Shown here piece by piece: positions 1 to 7,395 of a DNA stretch of 48,280 nucleotides. The position numbers were made by a program, and so were the translations under genes. The first letter of the stretch is position 1, and each line of letters starts with the position of its first letter. The stretch is from Streptomyces sp. MUM 2J (GTDB taxonomy: Bacteria > Actinomycetota > Actinomycetes > Streptomycetales > Streptomycetaceae): NCBI RefSeq assembly GCF_022414535.1, contig NZ_JADWYM010000049.1, positions 1 through 48,280 of the forward strand, in the 5' to 3' direction. The notes under the pieces were generated by a model. That model was not told where the DNA came from. It ran no database searches and worked only from the letters and a program-made list of their open reading frames with translations.

Positions 1-2
1 CC

Positions 3-383
3 GCGTACATCAACCACCGGCAAAGCCCCACGTCACAGCACCATCAGACGACTTTGCCGGAGCCCTGGGCCCCGCACCTCCGGTGCACCCTCAAACGCGC
101 TCTCGCGCTCCAGGCCACACAGAATGTGTGGTCCAGTACCGAGCACATCAACAACGCCGTGGCGATGGCCTACGGCGATCAACTCCCGGACTCGGGCCGA
201 TGGGAGCTGACCCGTTCTCAACTCCGCACACTCAAAATCGCCATTGAGTGGCGCAGGGCCAAGCGCGCGGCCAGCGACAAGACGACCGCCCCCGATATCC
301 TCAAACGCTGGACGCAAATAGAGGATGAGGTCATAGCCGCATACCGGGCCGTGAGCAACGAAGCAGGGTTGTACTGGATTTAG
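3..383 (+). CDS. Hypothetical protein, C-terminal part (5' end outside window)
   Basis: The reading frame is open from the first bases of the window to the TAG at 381-383, so the gene very likely starts upstream; an internal TTG at 54 is the only start inside the window. The visible part is helical and rich in charged residues (for example KIAIEWRRAKRAASDKTTAPD), with no motif I recognise. It ends 13 bases before a repeated leader element, so it is probably the last gene of an upstream unit. I do not recognise a family and assign no function. Confidence 0.45.
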   Translation, partial: AYINHRQSPTSQHHQTTLPEPWAPHLRCTLKRALALQATQNVWSSTEHINNAVAMAYGDQLPDSGRWELTRSQLRTLKIAIEWRRAKRAASDKTTAPDILKRWTQIEDEVIAAYRAVSNEAGLYWI

Positions 384-396
384 GGGGTTGCCGATC

Positions 397-493
397 ACCC
401 AAGAACATGGTTTAATTAATGGTGTCGGAAGGGGGAGGGCAACCCCCCGACCGACACCGTGGGGCCAGCCGGCCCCGGACGATCTCTCACCAG
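397..493 (+). promoter_or_regulatory. Structured 5' leader, copy 1 (GGGCAAC stem-loop and CTCTCACCAG box)
   Basis: An AT-rich GGTTTAATTA block (409-418) is followed by a stem GGTGTCGG/CCGACACC (421-428 with 451-458). Its inner G/C stem closes a loop containing GGGCAAC. A second hairpin pairs GGGGCC (461-466) with GGCCCC (471-476). The box CTCTCACCAG (484-493) lies 12 nt before the ATG of the ArdC-like gene. Bases 397-458 are repeated exactly at 1404-1465. Related elements lie upstream of three other genes, so I read this as a cis-acting RNA leader. Its ligand or partner is unknown. Confidence 0.65.
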
Positions 494-505
494 GAGGACC
501 GCGAC

Positions 506-1228
506 ATGCCCCGTAAGCCGAAGATGACCGACGAAGAGCGCCGGGCCTACTCCGCCAAGATGCGCGGTGAACTCGAAGCCGTCATGGATCGCGCGTACGG
601 CGCGATGGTCGCCAGTGAAGACTTCTGGGCCACCGTCATGCGCACGGCCGCGAACCTGACCCACCCGGACCGCGACGACCGCAGCCCCACCAACTGCATT
701 GCCATCGCCGCCCAGCACCCCAACGCCACCCACGTACTCAGCTCCGGAGACTGGCGAAAGGCCGGACGCTTCCCGGTTAAGGGCTCCACCTCCCTCCGCA
801 TCTGGACGCCGATCAAGCGGCGGCCCGAGGAGGGTCGGGAGGCCACGGCCGCAGCCGCCGACGGCGGGCAGCGCGAGGTCACCGGCGAGACCGCCGGGGG
901 TGAGACGCGCAAGGTGTCCGGCTTCAAAGCCGGGCCGGTTTTCGACATCAGTCAGACCGACGGCGACGCCTACGAGCCGCCCGCCGCCGCCCCGCTCGCC
1001 GCCGAGGTCATCCGCGATGTCCTGGTGAACCAGTACCGCGACCAGTACCACGAGGACCCCGAGCAGGCCGGAGGGTTCGACTTCACCCAGGAAGCCCCCG
1101 ACAACGCCGTCCGCATCCTTCTGTACGGCCACGCGTGGCGACGTATCAGCGAGGCGGACGCCCCCCCCTTCCCGGCCAGCACGCGGCCGAAGTCGCCTCA
1201 GCCGCCCACGTCGCCGCGCTCATCCTGA
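506..1228 (+). CDS. ArdC-like N-terminal domain protein (antirestriction/ssDNA-binding type), possibly frameshifted
   Basis: A 240-aa protein starting at the ATG 12 nt after a CTCTCACCAG box, with AGGAGG at 493-498. Residues about 50-150 carry the pattern of the ArdC N-terminal domain: NCIAIA, a GDWRKAGRFPVKGSTS block, a KRRP stretch, then VFDISQTDG. In that family this domain binds single-stranded DNA and protects incoming plasmid DNA; the HExxH peptidase domain of full ArdC is absent. The last 25 residues (PASTRPKSPQPPTSPRSS) look like out-of-frame reading after a run of eight C at 1161-1168. The downstream frame that ends at 1398 looks like the natural continuation. The domain call is fairly firm, the function is by family only. 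Confidence 0.7.
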   Translation: MPRKPKMTDEERRAYSAKMRGELEAVMDRAYGAMVASEDFWATVMRTAANLTHPDRDDRSPTNCIAIAAQHPNATHVLSSGDWRKAGRFPVKGSTSLRIWTPIKRRPEEGREATAAAADGGQREVTGETAGGETRKVSGFKAGPVFDISQTDGDAYEPPAAAPLAAEVIRDVLVNQYRDQYHEDPEQAGGFDFTQEAPDNAVRILLYGHAWRRISEADAPPFPASTRPKSPQPPTSPRSS

Positions 1229-1398
1229 ATATCGCTCCGGGCCCCGCAGTCATGCCGCCGCTCGCGGGCATCATCACCCAGGACAAGAAGCCCCCGGTAC
1301 ACGAGTCCGCCGTACGGGCCATCGAGACCGGCCGCGCCGTCGCCCGCGCCGTCGCGATGGCCGCCGAGCGCCGCCGCGAACTTGCCGTGACCGGTTGA
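1135..1398 (+). CDS. Reading frame that probably encodes the true C-terminus of the ArdC-like protein, or a small overlapping gene
   Basis: This frame can start at a GTG (1135) but has no ribosome site, and it overlaps the preceding gene by 94 bases. Its sequence after the C run at 1161-1168 (GQHAAEVASAAHVAALIL, then HESAVRAIETGRAVARAVAM) is amphipathic and protein-like, whereas the other frame becomes Pro/Ser-rich there. One extra C in the run would fuse residues before 1161 to this frame and give a protein of about 297 aa ending at 1398. An independent 87-aa gene is possible but less likely. Confidence 0.45.
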   Translation: MATYQRGGRPPLPGQHAAEVASAAHVAALILNIAPGPAVMPPLAGIITQDKKPPVHESAVRAIETGRAVARAVAMAAERRRELAVTG

Positions 1399-1403
1399 CC
1401 GAG

Positions 1404-1505
1404 ACCCAAGAACATGGTTTAATTAATGGTGTCGGAAGGGGGAGGGCAACCCCCCGACCGACACCCCCGCCGGGGCCGACCGGCCCCGGCGGAATCTCTC
1501 ACCAG
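1404..1505 (+). promoter_or_regulatory. Structured 5' leader, copy 2
   Basis: The first 62 bases (1404-1465) are identical to 397-458, including GGTTTAATTA (1416-1425) and the GGTGTCGG/CCGACACC stem with its GGGCAAC loop. The second hairpin differs from copy 1 in sequence but keeps the shape: an 11-bp perfect stem, 1467-1477 with 1482-1492, loop GACC. CTCTCACCAG is at 1496-1505, again exactly 12 nt before the ATG. Confidence 0.65.
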
Positions 1506-1517
1506 ACAGGACACGAC

Positions 1518-1940
1518 ATGCTCACCACCGACCAGAAGCCCACCGTCCAGGACTTCCCCACCGCGACGCTCGTGATCGGCGGACCCTGGTTCCGGGGCCA
1601 CCAGCTCGACACCCGCCCCGCCGTCGTCGTCGGCCCGTTCGGCGGGCCGGAGTTCGCGGACGAGGCCACCATGTCCGTGGTCTGGTTCTTCACCCTCGGT
1701 GCCCCGCAGCCGGGCGACAGCGTCCAGGCGATGTTCCCGCACGAGCTGACCCCGCTGGACGACACGCTGACCACGATGCACCAGGACACGTTCCGCGACA
1801 TCGTCCGCAGCCTGCGCCGGGGCCGGTTCGCCTACGACGACGGGGACGCGCTCCGCGCCGCCGTCCGCCAGGCATGGCGCGAGCGGACCGGGCTGGCCGA
1901 CGCCGACCCGGCCGCCCGCCACACGCTCCACCGCAGCTGA
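1518..1940 (+). CDS. Hypothetical protein behind leader copy 2
   Basis: A 140-aa acidic protein starting at the ATG 12 nt after the CTCTCACCAG box, with AGGA at 1508-1511. It contains two PF/PH beta-like segments (VIGGPWFRGHQLDTRPAVVVGP, then MSVVWFFTLG) and a helical C-terminus (DALRAAVRQAWRERTGL). No signal peptide, membrane segment or cysteine pair is present. I do not recognise the family. Its leader links its expression to the ArdC-like, DUF3560 and 6413 genes. Confidence 0.6.
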   Translation: MLTTDQKPTVQDFPTATLVIGGPWFRGHQLDTRPAVVVGPFGGPEFADEATMSVVWFFTLGAPQPGDSVQAMFPHELTPLDDTLTTMHQDTFRDIVRSLRRGRFAYDDGDALRAAVRQAWRERTGLADADPAARHTLHRS

Positions 1941-1950
1941 CCAAGGCCCC

Positions 1951-2256
1951 GCCGGTTCGGGGGAGGGCAACACCTCCGGACCGGCAGGCCCCCAGCACCC
2001 AAGCGGACACCCCTTCGGGGCGGCAGGACAGGTCCGGTGCGTTCACCGCCGCCGGCCGACTCCGCCGCAGGCGGCTCCGCCGACCGACGACGGGCACCGG
2101 ACCGCAGCGGACGCGCCCCGCCGGGGCGCGACAGCCCCTGTCGTCGCGCAGGCGCGACGACCCGCGAGCCGATCGTCCCTCACGGCCCGCGCCCGTGGTG
2201 CAGCGCCGCTGCCAACGCAAGGTCCGCCCTCCGGCCGGACCACAAACTCTCACCAG
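1951..2256 (+). promoter_or_regulatory. Long structured leader, copy 3, in front of the DUF3560 gene
   Basis: This 330-bp gap has no credible gene. It opens with a stem GCCGGT/ACCGGC (1951-1956 with 1980-1985) enclosing GGAGG/CCTCC (1962-1966 with 1973-1977). The pairing matches copies 1 and 2 but with different bases, and the loop again contains GGCAAC. Strong hairpins follow: GGTCCGGTGC/GCACCGGACC (2031-2040, 2094-2103), CGCGCCCC/GGGGCGCG (2112-2119, 2123-2130), a 10-bp stem at 2140-2161 and GGTCCG/CGGACC (2221-2226, 2236-2241). CTCTCACCAG is at 2247-2256, 14 nt before the GTG start. Confidence 0.6.
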
Positions 2257-2270
2257 AAAAGACCAGTTCA

Positions 2271-3953
2271 GTGACTATCAAGATCACCCACACCCGCCGA
2301 GAAGGAACCCTGGTCGAGGGGACCGAGAAGGGCGATAAGGCCGGGAAGATCCTCAAGCGCAAGGAGTACGGGCGCCGGGGCGGCCTGGCCTTCCGCTGGG
2401 GGCACGACCTCCAGTGCTGGTACCTGCGCCACTCACGGGATCACGCGGCCGACCGGTGGACGGTCAACAAGCTGCGCGGCTACCTCGAAGAGGCCGGGTA
2501 CACCGTCGTCGTCAACATCGACGACCACAAGCGGCGCAGCTACGCCGAAGCGGAGGCTGAGCGGATCGAGCGTGCCGAGGCCCGCGCCGAGCGCTTCGAC
2601 GGCTACGCGGGGAACGCCGCCTCCCGGGCCGAGGGCGCGCACCGGTCCGCTGACGCCATCTCGGAGTACATGACCGGCGAGCCGATCAAGGTCGGTCACC
2701 ACTCGGAGCGCAGGCACCGCCGAGACATCGAGCGCATGGACAACCACATGCGGCGCGGTATCGAGGAGAGCCGGAAGGCTTCCTACTGGGCTGACCGTGC
2801 GGCGGCGGCCGAGCACTTCGAGGCGTTCCGCCGGGACCCCAACCGGACCTTGCGGCGTCTGGAGAAGCTGCGTAAGGAGTTCCGCGACATCGAGAAGTGG
2901 CAGCGCGGAGAGTCCGCGTGCGGCTTCACCCGCTCGACCACGCCGGAGGGTCTGGCAACGCTGGCCACTGAGCGGGACGTGGTTCTGGAGAAGATCGCGT
3001 TTGAGGAAGCGGTGATCGCTGAGGCTGAGGCCCGGGGGTTCAAGGTGTGGGGGCCCGACGATTTCACGAAGGGCGATTTCGTGAACGCGGGTGGCACCTG
3101 GCGCGAGGTGCTGCGGGTGAACAAGAAGAGCGTGACCGTGCCACACCTGCTGACCCGTACCGGTATGGCGGTGATGCGCTCCGGCGACCGCGAGTGCACG
3201 GCCGGAACGGTGTACTACGGGCGTCCCTCGCCGTGTAAGGGTGGGAAGCGGTGCACCTGCGACACCCAGACCCTTCCGTATGACGTGGTGCGCGGATGGG
3301 CCAGCGGCGCCGACATCGCGCGCCTTGAAGCGACGGAGCCCGAGGCGGAGCGGACCGTGTGCCCGCACTGCAAGCGCGTGGCGAAGGGCGAGAAGCGGTT
3401 CAGCACGGTGCGCGGCATGTGCACCGTGTGCGGGTACGCCAAGCCGCAGAATTTTAAGGCCGGACCCGCACCTGCCCCGGAGGCCGCCGAACACCAGGAG
3501 CAGGCCGAGCAGGCCCCGCCGGTCGAGGAGCCGGCACCGGTGGCCGAGACGTGCCCCATGTGCCACTCCAGCCAGTGGAACGCGGAAGCGCGCCGATGCG
3601 CTCACTGCCACCACGCCCCGGAAGGGAAGCCGACCCCCGCGTTGGCCCCCGCCCCAGGGGAGAACACACATGAGGCCCTGGCCCTGGTGCTCATCGCCTC
3701 GAAGAACACCCGCCGCACCCGCAAGCGCGCCTTGTGGGCGATGACCCGCCGCGAGGCGCAGGCCGTGTGCGGTGACCGTCGCACCTCCGGCCGTTCCTAC
3801 ATGCTCACCTGGACCGACCAGCCCGGCGTCGAAGGTACCGACTGGGAATGGACGCCGGACAACGGCAGCTTGGACCCGGTCCTTTCGGACTTGGGCATCA
3901 CCCCGCGCCGTGAATGGACCGCTGCCGCGCAGGCCCCCGCCGAGGCCGCGTAA
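2271..3953 (+). CDS. DUF3560 domain protein with two zinc ribbons
   Basis: A 560-aa protein starting at GTG 2271, 14 nt after a CTCTCACCAG box. Residues about 90-190 are the very charged DUF3560 block (RAEARAERFDGYAGNAASRA, later GHHSERRHRRDIERMDNHM), a family common on actinobacterial plasmids and phages. After it come a helical stretch (about 195-250) and a KOW/SH3-like part (DDFTKGDFVNAGGTWREVLR). Next are two zinc ribbons: CPHC...CTVC (about 362-385) and CPMC...CAHC (about 424-445). These are linked by a Pro/Glu/Ala-rich hinge. The zinc ribbons suggest nucleic-acid or protein contacts, but the biochemical role of DUF3560 is not known to me. Confidence 0.75.
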   Translation: MTIKITHTRREGTLVEGTEKGDKAGKILKRKEYGRRGGLAFRWGHDLQCWYLRHSRDHAADRWTVNKLRGYLEEAGYTVVVNIDDHKRRSYAEAEAERIERAEARAERFDGYAGNAASRAEGAHRSADAISEYMTGEPIKVGHHSERRHRRDIERMDNHMRRGIEESRKASYWADRAAAAEHFEAFRRDPNRTLRRLEKLRKEFRDIEKWQRGESACGFTRSTTPEGLATLATERDVVLEKIAFEEAVIAEAEARGFKVWGPDDFTKGDFVNAGGTWREVLRVNKKSVTVPHLLTRTGMAVMRSGDRECTAGTVYYGRPSPCKGGKRCTCDTQTLPYDVVRGWASGADIARLEATEPEAERTVCPHCKRVAKGEKRFSTVRGMCTVCGYAKPQNFKAGPAPAPEAAEHQEQAEQAPPVEEPAPVAETCPMCHSSQWNAEARRCAHCHHAPEGKPTPALAPAPGENTHEALALVLIASKNTRRTRKRALWAMTRREAQAVCGDRRTSGRSYMLTWTDQPGVEGTDWEWTPDNGSLDPVLSDLGITPRREWTAAAQAPAEAA

Positions 3954-3980
3954 CCACGCCCCCGCCCGCCCCGGCGGCCG

Positions 3981-4014
3981 AGCGCCCCGGGGCAGCGGGC
4001 CCCTCTCTCACCAG
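3981..4014 (+). promoter_or_regulatory. Shortened leader with CTCTCACCAG box
   Basis: The 75-bp gap before the 4029 gene has a self-complementary GCCCCGGGGC (3984-3993) and a CTCTCACCAG box at 4005-4014, 14 nt upstream of the ATG. It lacks the GGTTTAATTA block and the GGGCAAC loop of the other copies, so only the last part of the leader is conserved here. Confidence 0.45.
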
Positions 4015-4028
4015 AACAGGGCACCACC

Positions 4029-4670
4029 ATGACCATGCAACTCCTCGAACGACCCGCGACCGTCACCGACACCGAAGCGGGCAGGCTCATCGTCCCCGCG
4101 ACCGAGGGCACCACTATCCCGACGTACCGCGTCGGCGCCCCCGACATCCAGTGCCGATACCCCGTGATCGTTGGCGAAGACCAGGTCATCGGCCGCGCCT
4201 ACAGGTGGCACCGGGACTGGTTCGTCCTCACCACCGAGGGCGAACGCAACCTCCGCCGCCCGCCGAAGGGGACACCCGGCACTGACATGGCCGCCGCCCA
4301 TCTCGCGGAGCAGTACGCCGCCGGTCGGATCGGCGCCGTCCCCCTGGACCAGGTGCTCGCCGAGGCCCCCACGCCGTTGTGCGGGCCGGTGCCTCTCCTG
4401 CACCCGCGGATGCCGGTCAACGATCGCAACATCGAGGGCGCCCAGATCGCGTTCGCGGGACTCCGGGCCCACCACTGGCGGGCAGTCCTCACCGGGTTCC
4501 CCGGCAGCGATAACCACTGGTTCCTCAGCTGTGAATTGTGCCCGTGGGAAGGCCCGAAGTTCTGGAGCCACCTGCGCGGTCGTAACGGAGAGCCGCCGAG
4601 CGCGCGCCGTCACAAGGGCGGGTGTATCGGAGAGGACAAGGTCCGCCGGTTGGTCACCGCCTACCACTAG
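4029..4670 (+). CDS. Hypothetical protein (213 aa)
   Basis: Starts at the first of two nearby ATGs (4029 and 4035), behind a CTCTCACCAG box and AACAGGG. The N-terminal half is beta-rich (PVIVGEDQVIGRAYRWHRDWFVLTT). The C-terminus has CELC (about 171-174) and a GGC about 27 residues later, which could hold a metal. It is followed after 61 bases by the 142-aa gene at 4732. I recognise no family. It lies in a set of same-strand small accessory genes. Confidence 0.6.
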   Translation: MTMQLLERPATVTDTEAGRLIVPATEGTTIPTYRVGAPDIQCRYPVIVGEDQVIGRAYRWHRDWFVLTTEGERNLRRPPKGTPGTDMAAAHLAEQYAAGRIGAVPLDQVLAEAPTPLCGPVPLLHPRMPVNDRNIEGAQIAFAGLRAHHWRAVLTGFPGSDNHWFLSCELCPWEGPKFWSHLRGRNGEPPSARRHKGGCIGEDKVRRLVTAYH

Positions 4671-4731
4671 CAGCCCCACCGGGGGGCGGCGGCGCGCTGC
4701 CGCCGCCCCCGCTTCCCCGAAGGACAGCACC

Positions 4732-5160
4732 GTGCCGACCCGCCACACCCCCGAAAGCATCGTCATCGCGGACACCCCCGCCGCGATCCTGCGATGGGCC
4801 GCGCTTCACATCGAACACGTCGGCATCCACCAGGGCCCCCGTCTGTTCGCCGGTCCCGGCCGTACGGCCACGTTGCCGTGCTGGCCGCGCGGCGCCCTCG
4901 AAGTCGCAGCCGGCCACGGGCGGGGAGCCGCCGGCCGGACGTACGACTGGGACCGCATCGACCGCGCCCGCGACCAGGCGTTCGGCATCCTCGCGGAAAC
5001 CCTCACCGGTCACCCCGTCGACGCCGACGACCCCGCCGCCGCCAAAGCCCTGCACCGCGAGGCCATCGACCGGTGGAGCGCCGAGCCCGGCCGCACCGCC
5101 GCCGACGCCGCCCACGCGTTCCGCACCGCCGCCGCCCGCGCCGAACACGCCCTGTTCTGA
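4732..5160 (+). CDS. Small hypothetical protein, DUF6197-like
   Basis: A 142-aa protein from GTG 4732, preceded by GAAGGA at 4719-4724. The pattern is two helical halves: TPAAILRWAALHIEHVGIHQG, a CWPRGALEVAAG block near residue 50, then Ala-rich helices. It resembles what I remember of DUF6197 (plasmid and prophage proteins of Streptomyces), but I cannot test this. No catalytic motif or membrane segment is visible. The next gene begins 44 bases downstream. Confidence 0.55.
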   Translation: MPTRHTPESIVIADTPAAILRWAALHIEHVGIHQGPRLFAGPGRTATLPCWPRGALEVAAGHGRGAAGRTYDWDRIDRARDQAFGILAETLTGHPVDADDPAAAKALHREAIDRWSAEPGRTAADAAHAFRTAAARAEHALF

Positions 5161-5204
5161 CACCCGACGCCCGCCAGCATCCCGAGTCATCGAAGGCCAG
5201 CACG

Positions 5205-5606
5205 ATGGACGAGACGACAGAAGCCCGCAGCACCACCAGGACGCCGAGCCGCCGAGGAGCCGCCACCCCCAGCCGGGACGGCGTCCACCGAGTCGGCGTC
5301 CCCCTTCAACCCCGGCTCACCGCGGCCGAGCTGATCCGCGTACTCCTCGCGGCCCCGGGGGAAACCGACCTCACCGCCCTCGACCCGGTACGGGTCCGGT
5401 CGCTCATCGCCGACGTGCTCACCCAGCACGGCTATGACGTGCTCGACCGATCGCCGTACTACCCGGAGCTTGACCGTCACCAGGACGCCCGCCGGGCAGT
5501 GCGCCGCGCGTACGGGTCCCGATTCCTCGACGCCCCGGACGAACAGGCCGTACTCGCTGATCCTCTGCGCGAAGTGCTCGCCGCCGCCGGGGGTGGGCCG
5601 TCATGA
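5205..5606 (+). CDS. Hypothetical protein (133 aa)
   Basis: Starts at ATG 5205 after GAAGGCCAG and ends in an ATGA overlap with the next gene (5603), which indicates translational coupling. After a charged, Ser/Thr/Arg-rich N-terminus of about 35 residues there is a helical domain (LTAAELIRVLLAAPGETDLT...VRSLIADVLTQHGYDVL). I recognise no family. Confidence 0.55.
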   Translation: MDETTEARSTTRTPSRRGAATPSRDGVHRVGVPLQPRLTAAELIRVLLAAPGETDLTALDPVRVRSLIADVLTQHGYDVLDRSPYYPELDRHQDARRAVRRAYGSRFLDAPDEQAVLADPLREVLAAAGGGPS

Positions 5607-6212
5607 CCGCGACCGTCGCCGAGCCGACCGGAGCACGGGCACGGCAGACGTACTACTGGCGGGTGCGCAACGCGCGGACGCGCCAGTCACCCGGGAGCGC
5701 CGGGCAGGCATGGCACATTCAGCCCGGACACCCCGGCGGCGCGTACTGCGACCTCGGCCATGAGCTGGACCCGCCCGAACACCACGCCCCGACCCTGCTC
5801 TCCCGCAGCCGGCCGACCGGCCGCCGGGAGGACGAGCAGGAGTTCCGGGGCGGGTGTCTCGCGTGCGAGTGGGAAGGCCCCGTGCACTCCGGCAACGGGT
5901 TCGGGGACGGTGACAACGAGGCGGTGGAGGACGCGCACGACCACTGTTTCCCCGGCTGGGCGGGCGCTGCCGCCGATTACCACGGTCGAGGACCGGTGGG
6001 CCGTCCCGCGCAGCCGGAGCCGGTGGGCTCAGCTCACCTCCCAGTACCCGGCGGGCTGGATCGACCAGGGCGCCCCCGTCGTGGCGTGGCGCCGCTACCG
6101 CCGCGAAGCTCACGCCCCGCCGTACACGGGACGCCCCCGCTACGAACTCCGCGTCACCCGGCCACCCATCGACCGGGGCCGACGCCCTACAGATCAAGGG
6201 GCTCTCTTCTGA
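5603..6212 (+). pseudogene. Frameshifted gene, DUF6349-like protein
   Basis: Starts at ATG 5603 in an ATGA overlap with the previous gene. Frame 1 reads well to HDHCFPGW near 5959. It then turns into Pro/Arg-rich nonsense, while the next frame becomes protein-like (ALPPITTVEDRWAVPRSRSR ... RPTDQGALF) and stops at 6210-6212. Removing one G from the GGG at 5958-5960 joins them as PGWRALPPITTVEDRW, a protein of about 202 aa. A CLAC (about 85-88) and an EDAHDHC-PGWR-LP block resemble my memory of DUF6349, an actinobacterial plasmid family. It may be truly broken or a sequencing error. Confidence 0.55.
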
Positions 6213-6249
6213 TGACCGCCGTCCTCCGGATCAGGGCCCCGCCCCGCTC

Positions 6250-6399
6250 AACCCAAAGGTGGTTTAATTACTCCGCCGTCAGCGGAGCGGGCAACCTCCG
6301 ACCGGCCGTGCGTCCCACGGGCGCCACGCACCCCAGACAACAGATGACGGCCAGCGCACAAGGGCAACAAGGCGCTGGCCGTCGATGTTCTCTCACCAG
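6250..6399 (+). promoter_or_regulatory. Structured 5' leader, copy 4
   Basis: ACCCAA and GGTTTAATTA (6261-6270) recur as in copies 1 and 2. CTCCGC/GCGGAG (6271-6276 with 6282-6287) precedes GGGCAAC (6289-6295), with GGAG (6284-6287) able to pair instead with CTCC (6296-6299). A 12-bp perfect stem (6346-6357 with 6372-6383) carries a 14-nt loop that again contains GGGCAAC. CTCTCACCAG is at 6390-6399, 13 nt before the ATG at 6413. The two competing pairings of GCGGAG could make a switch. Confidence 0.6.
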
Positions 6400-6412
6400 A
6401 AAGAACCCCACC

Positions 6413-6691
6413 ATGCTATGCGACCGACACCCCGACTGTCCCCAGCCCGGCGACATCGCCCAGCTCACGAGGGGTAACAGCATCGGCGCCGACCCCGGCG
6501 ACAGCTTCGTCATCGTCGAGGACTTCCCCCCGACCGGCCGGCATCTCGTGCTCAACCTCCCCGTCGACCACCCAGGCCGCGCCGACTGGGCCGCCGCCGT
6601 CCCCCTGGCCGACATAGCCACCCTCACCCGGCTCGAACCGGCGGGCAGTCGTACGTGGGCGCCGGCCCCGGACCCGGACGACATCCAGTGA
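6413..6691 (+). CDS. Small hypothetical protein (92 aa)
   Basis: Starts at ATG 6413, 13 nt after the CTCTCACCAG box, with AGAAAGAA between them. An upstream ATG at 6212 lies in the same frame but would translate through the leader, so it is unlikely. The N-terminus has CDRHPDC, which could be half of a metal site. The rest alternates beta-like strands (SFVIVEDFPPTGRHLVLNLP). The GTGA at its end overlaps a possible early GTG start of the next gene. The family is not recognised. Confidence 0.55.
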   Translation: MLCDRHPDCPQPGDIAQLTRGNSIGADPGDSFVIVEDFPPTGRHLVLNLPVDHPGRADWAAAVPLADIATLTRLEPAGSRTWAPAPDPDDIQ

Positions 6692-6735
6692 CCGTGCCGA
6701 GCGGTCACGACCCCGACCAAGAACAGGAGGCGACC

Positions 6736-7395
6736 GTGTCCCGCAAGACCGGCCGCACGCTCTACTCACGCGCGGACCTGCGCAAGGTCCACGGCATCAG
6801 CGAGCCGACGCTTCAGAACCTCTGGACCGACCGGGAGAACAACGGGCACCCGCCCGTCGCGGACACCATCGACGGCGTCATGCACTGGGACGGCGACGTA
6901 TGGGCGACGTGGCACCACGAGCTTCAGCGGCAGCGCGCCGCCGCCAGCACCACCAACCCGCCGAAGCTCGACGGCGACCCCGAAGAGATGGTCGGCCCCG
7001 CCGAAGCTGCGAAGGTCTGCGGGTTCGCCGATTCCACCACCGTCTCCCACTACGTCAAGAACCCGCCCGAGGGGTGGCCTGCGCCCGACGACTGGGACGA
7101 GCTACCGACCCGGCGGCGTCCGAAGTGGAAGCGTTGGAGGCTGTGGCAGTACCTCGCGGACCGCAAGGGCCGCGGGCACGCCGGCGGACGGCCCACCGGC
7201 CGCCGCGGACTGGCCTACCCGTACCAAGGAGACGAACGGCTGACCCTCGCACGGCAGGCCATCGCGGCGAACCCCGGCGCGAAGAACGCTGAACTGATCC
7301 CCGCACTCCAGCAGCAGACGGAGAAGACCTACTCCCGTCCCACCTGGAACCTGATCCTCAATTCCGCCCGCGAGCACCCCGAGGAGTCGCCGTGA
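6736..7395 (+). CDS. DNA-binding protein with excisionase/AlpA-like helices
   Basis: A 219-aa basic protein. I choose GTG 6736 because AGGAGG (6725-6730) lies 5 nt before it; an in-frame GTG at 6688 overlaps the previous stop. Residues 8-60 (LYSRADLRKVHGISEPTLQNLW ... WDGDVWATW) and about 75-135 (MVGPAEAAKVCGFADSTTVS ... WRLWQYL) look like two winged helix-turn-helix units of the MerR/excisionase kind. The C-terminus (about 165-215) is a third helical region (LTLARQAIAANPGAKNAELI). It is probably a regulator or architectural protein of the element; the target is unknown. Confidence 0.6.
   Translation: MSRKTGRTLYSRADLRKVHGISEPTLQNLWTDRENNGHPPVADTIDGVMHWDGDVWATWHHELQRQRAAASTTNPPKLDGDPEEMVGPAEAAKVCGFADSTTVSHYVKNPPEGWPAPDDWDELPTRRRPKWKRWRLWQYLADRKGRGHAGGRPTGRRGLAYPYQGDERLTLARQAIAANPGAKNAELIPALQQQTEKTYSRPTWNLILNSAREHPEESP

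Noticed and set aside
6212..6412. ATG at 6212 in frame with the 6413 gene, after the frameshifted gene stop (TGATG)
   Set aside because: It would translate through the structured leader and give a basic low-complexity segment. The ATG at 6413 fits the leader spacing of the other copies.
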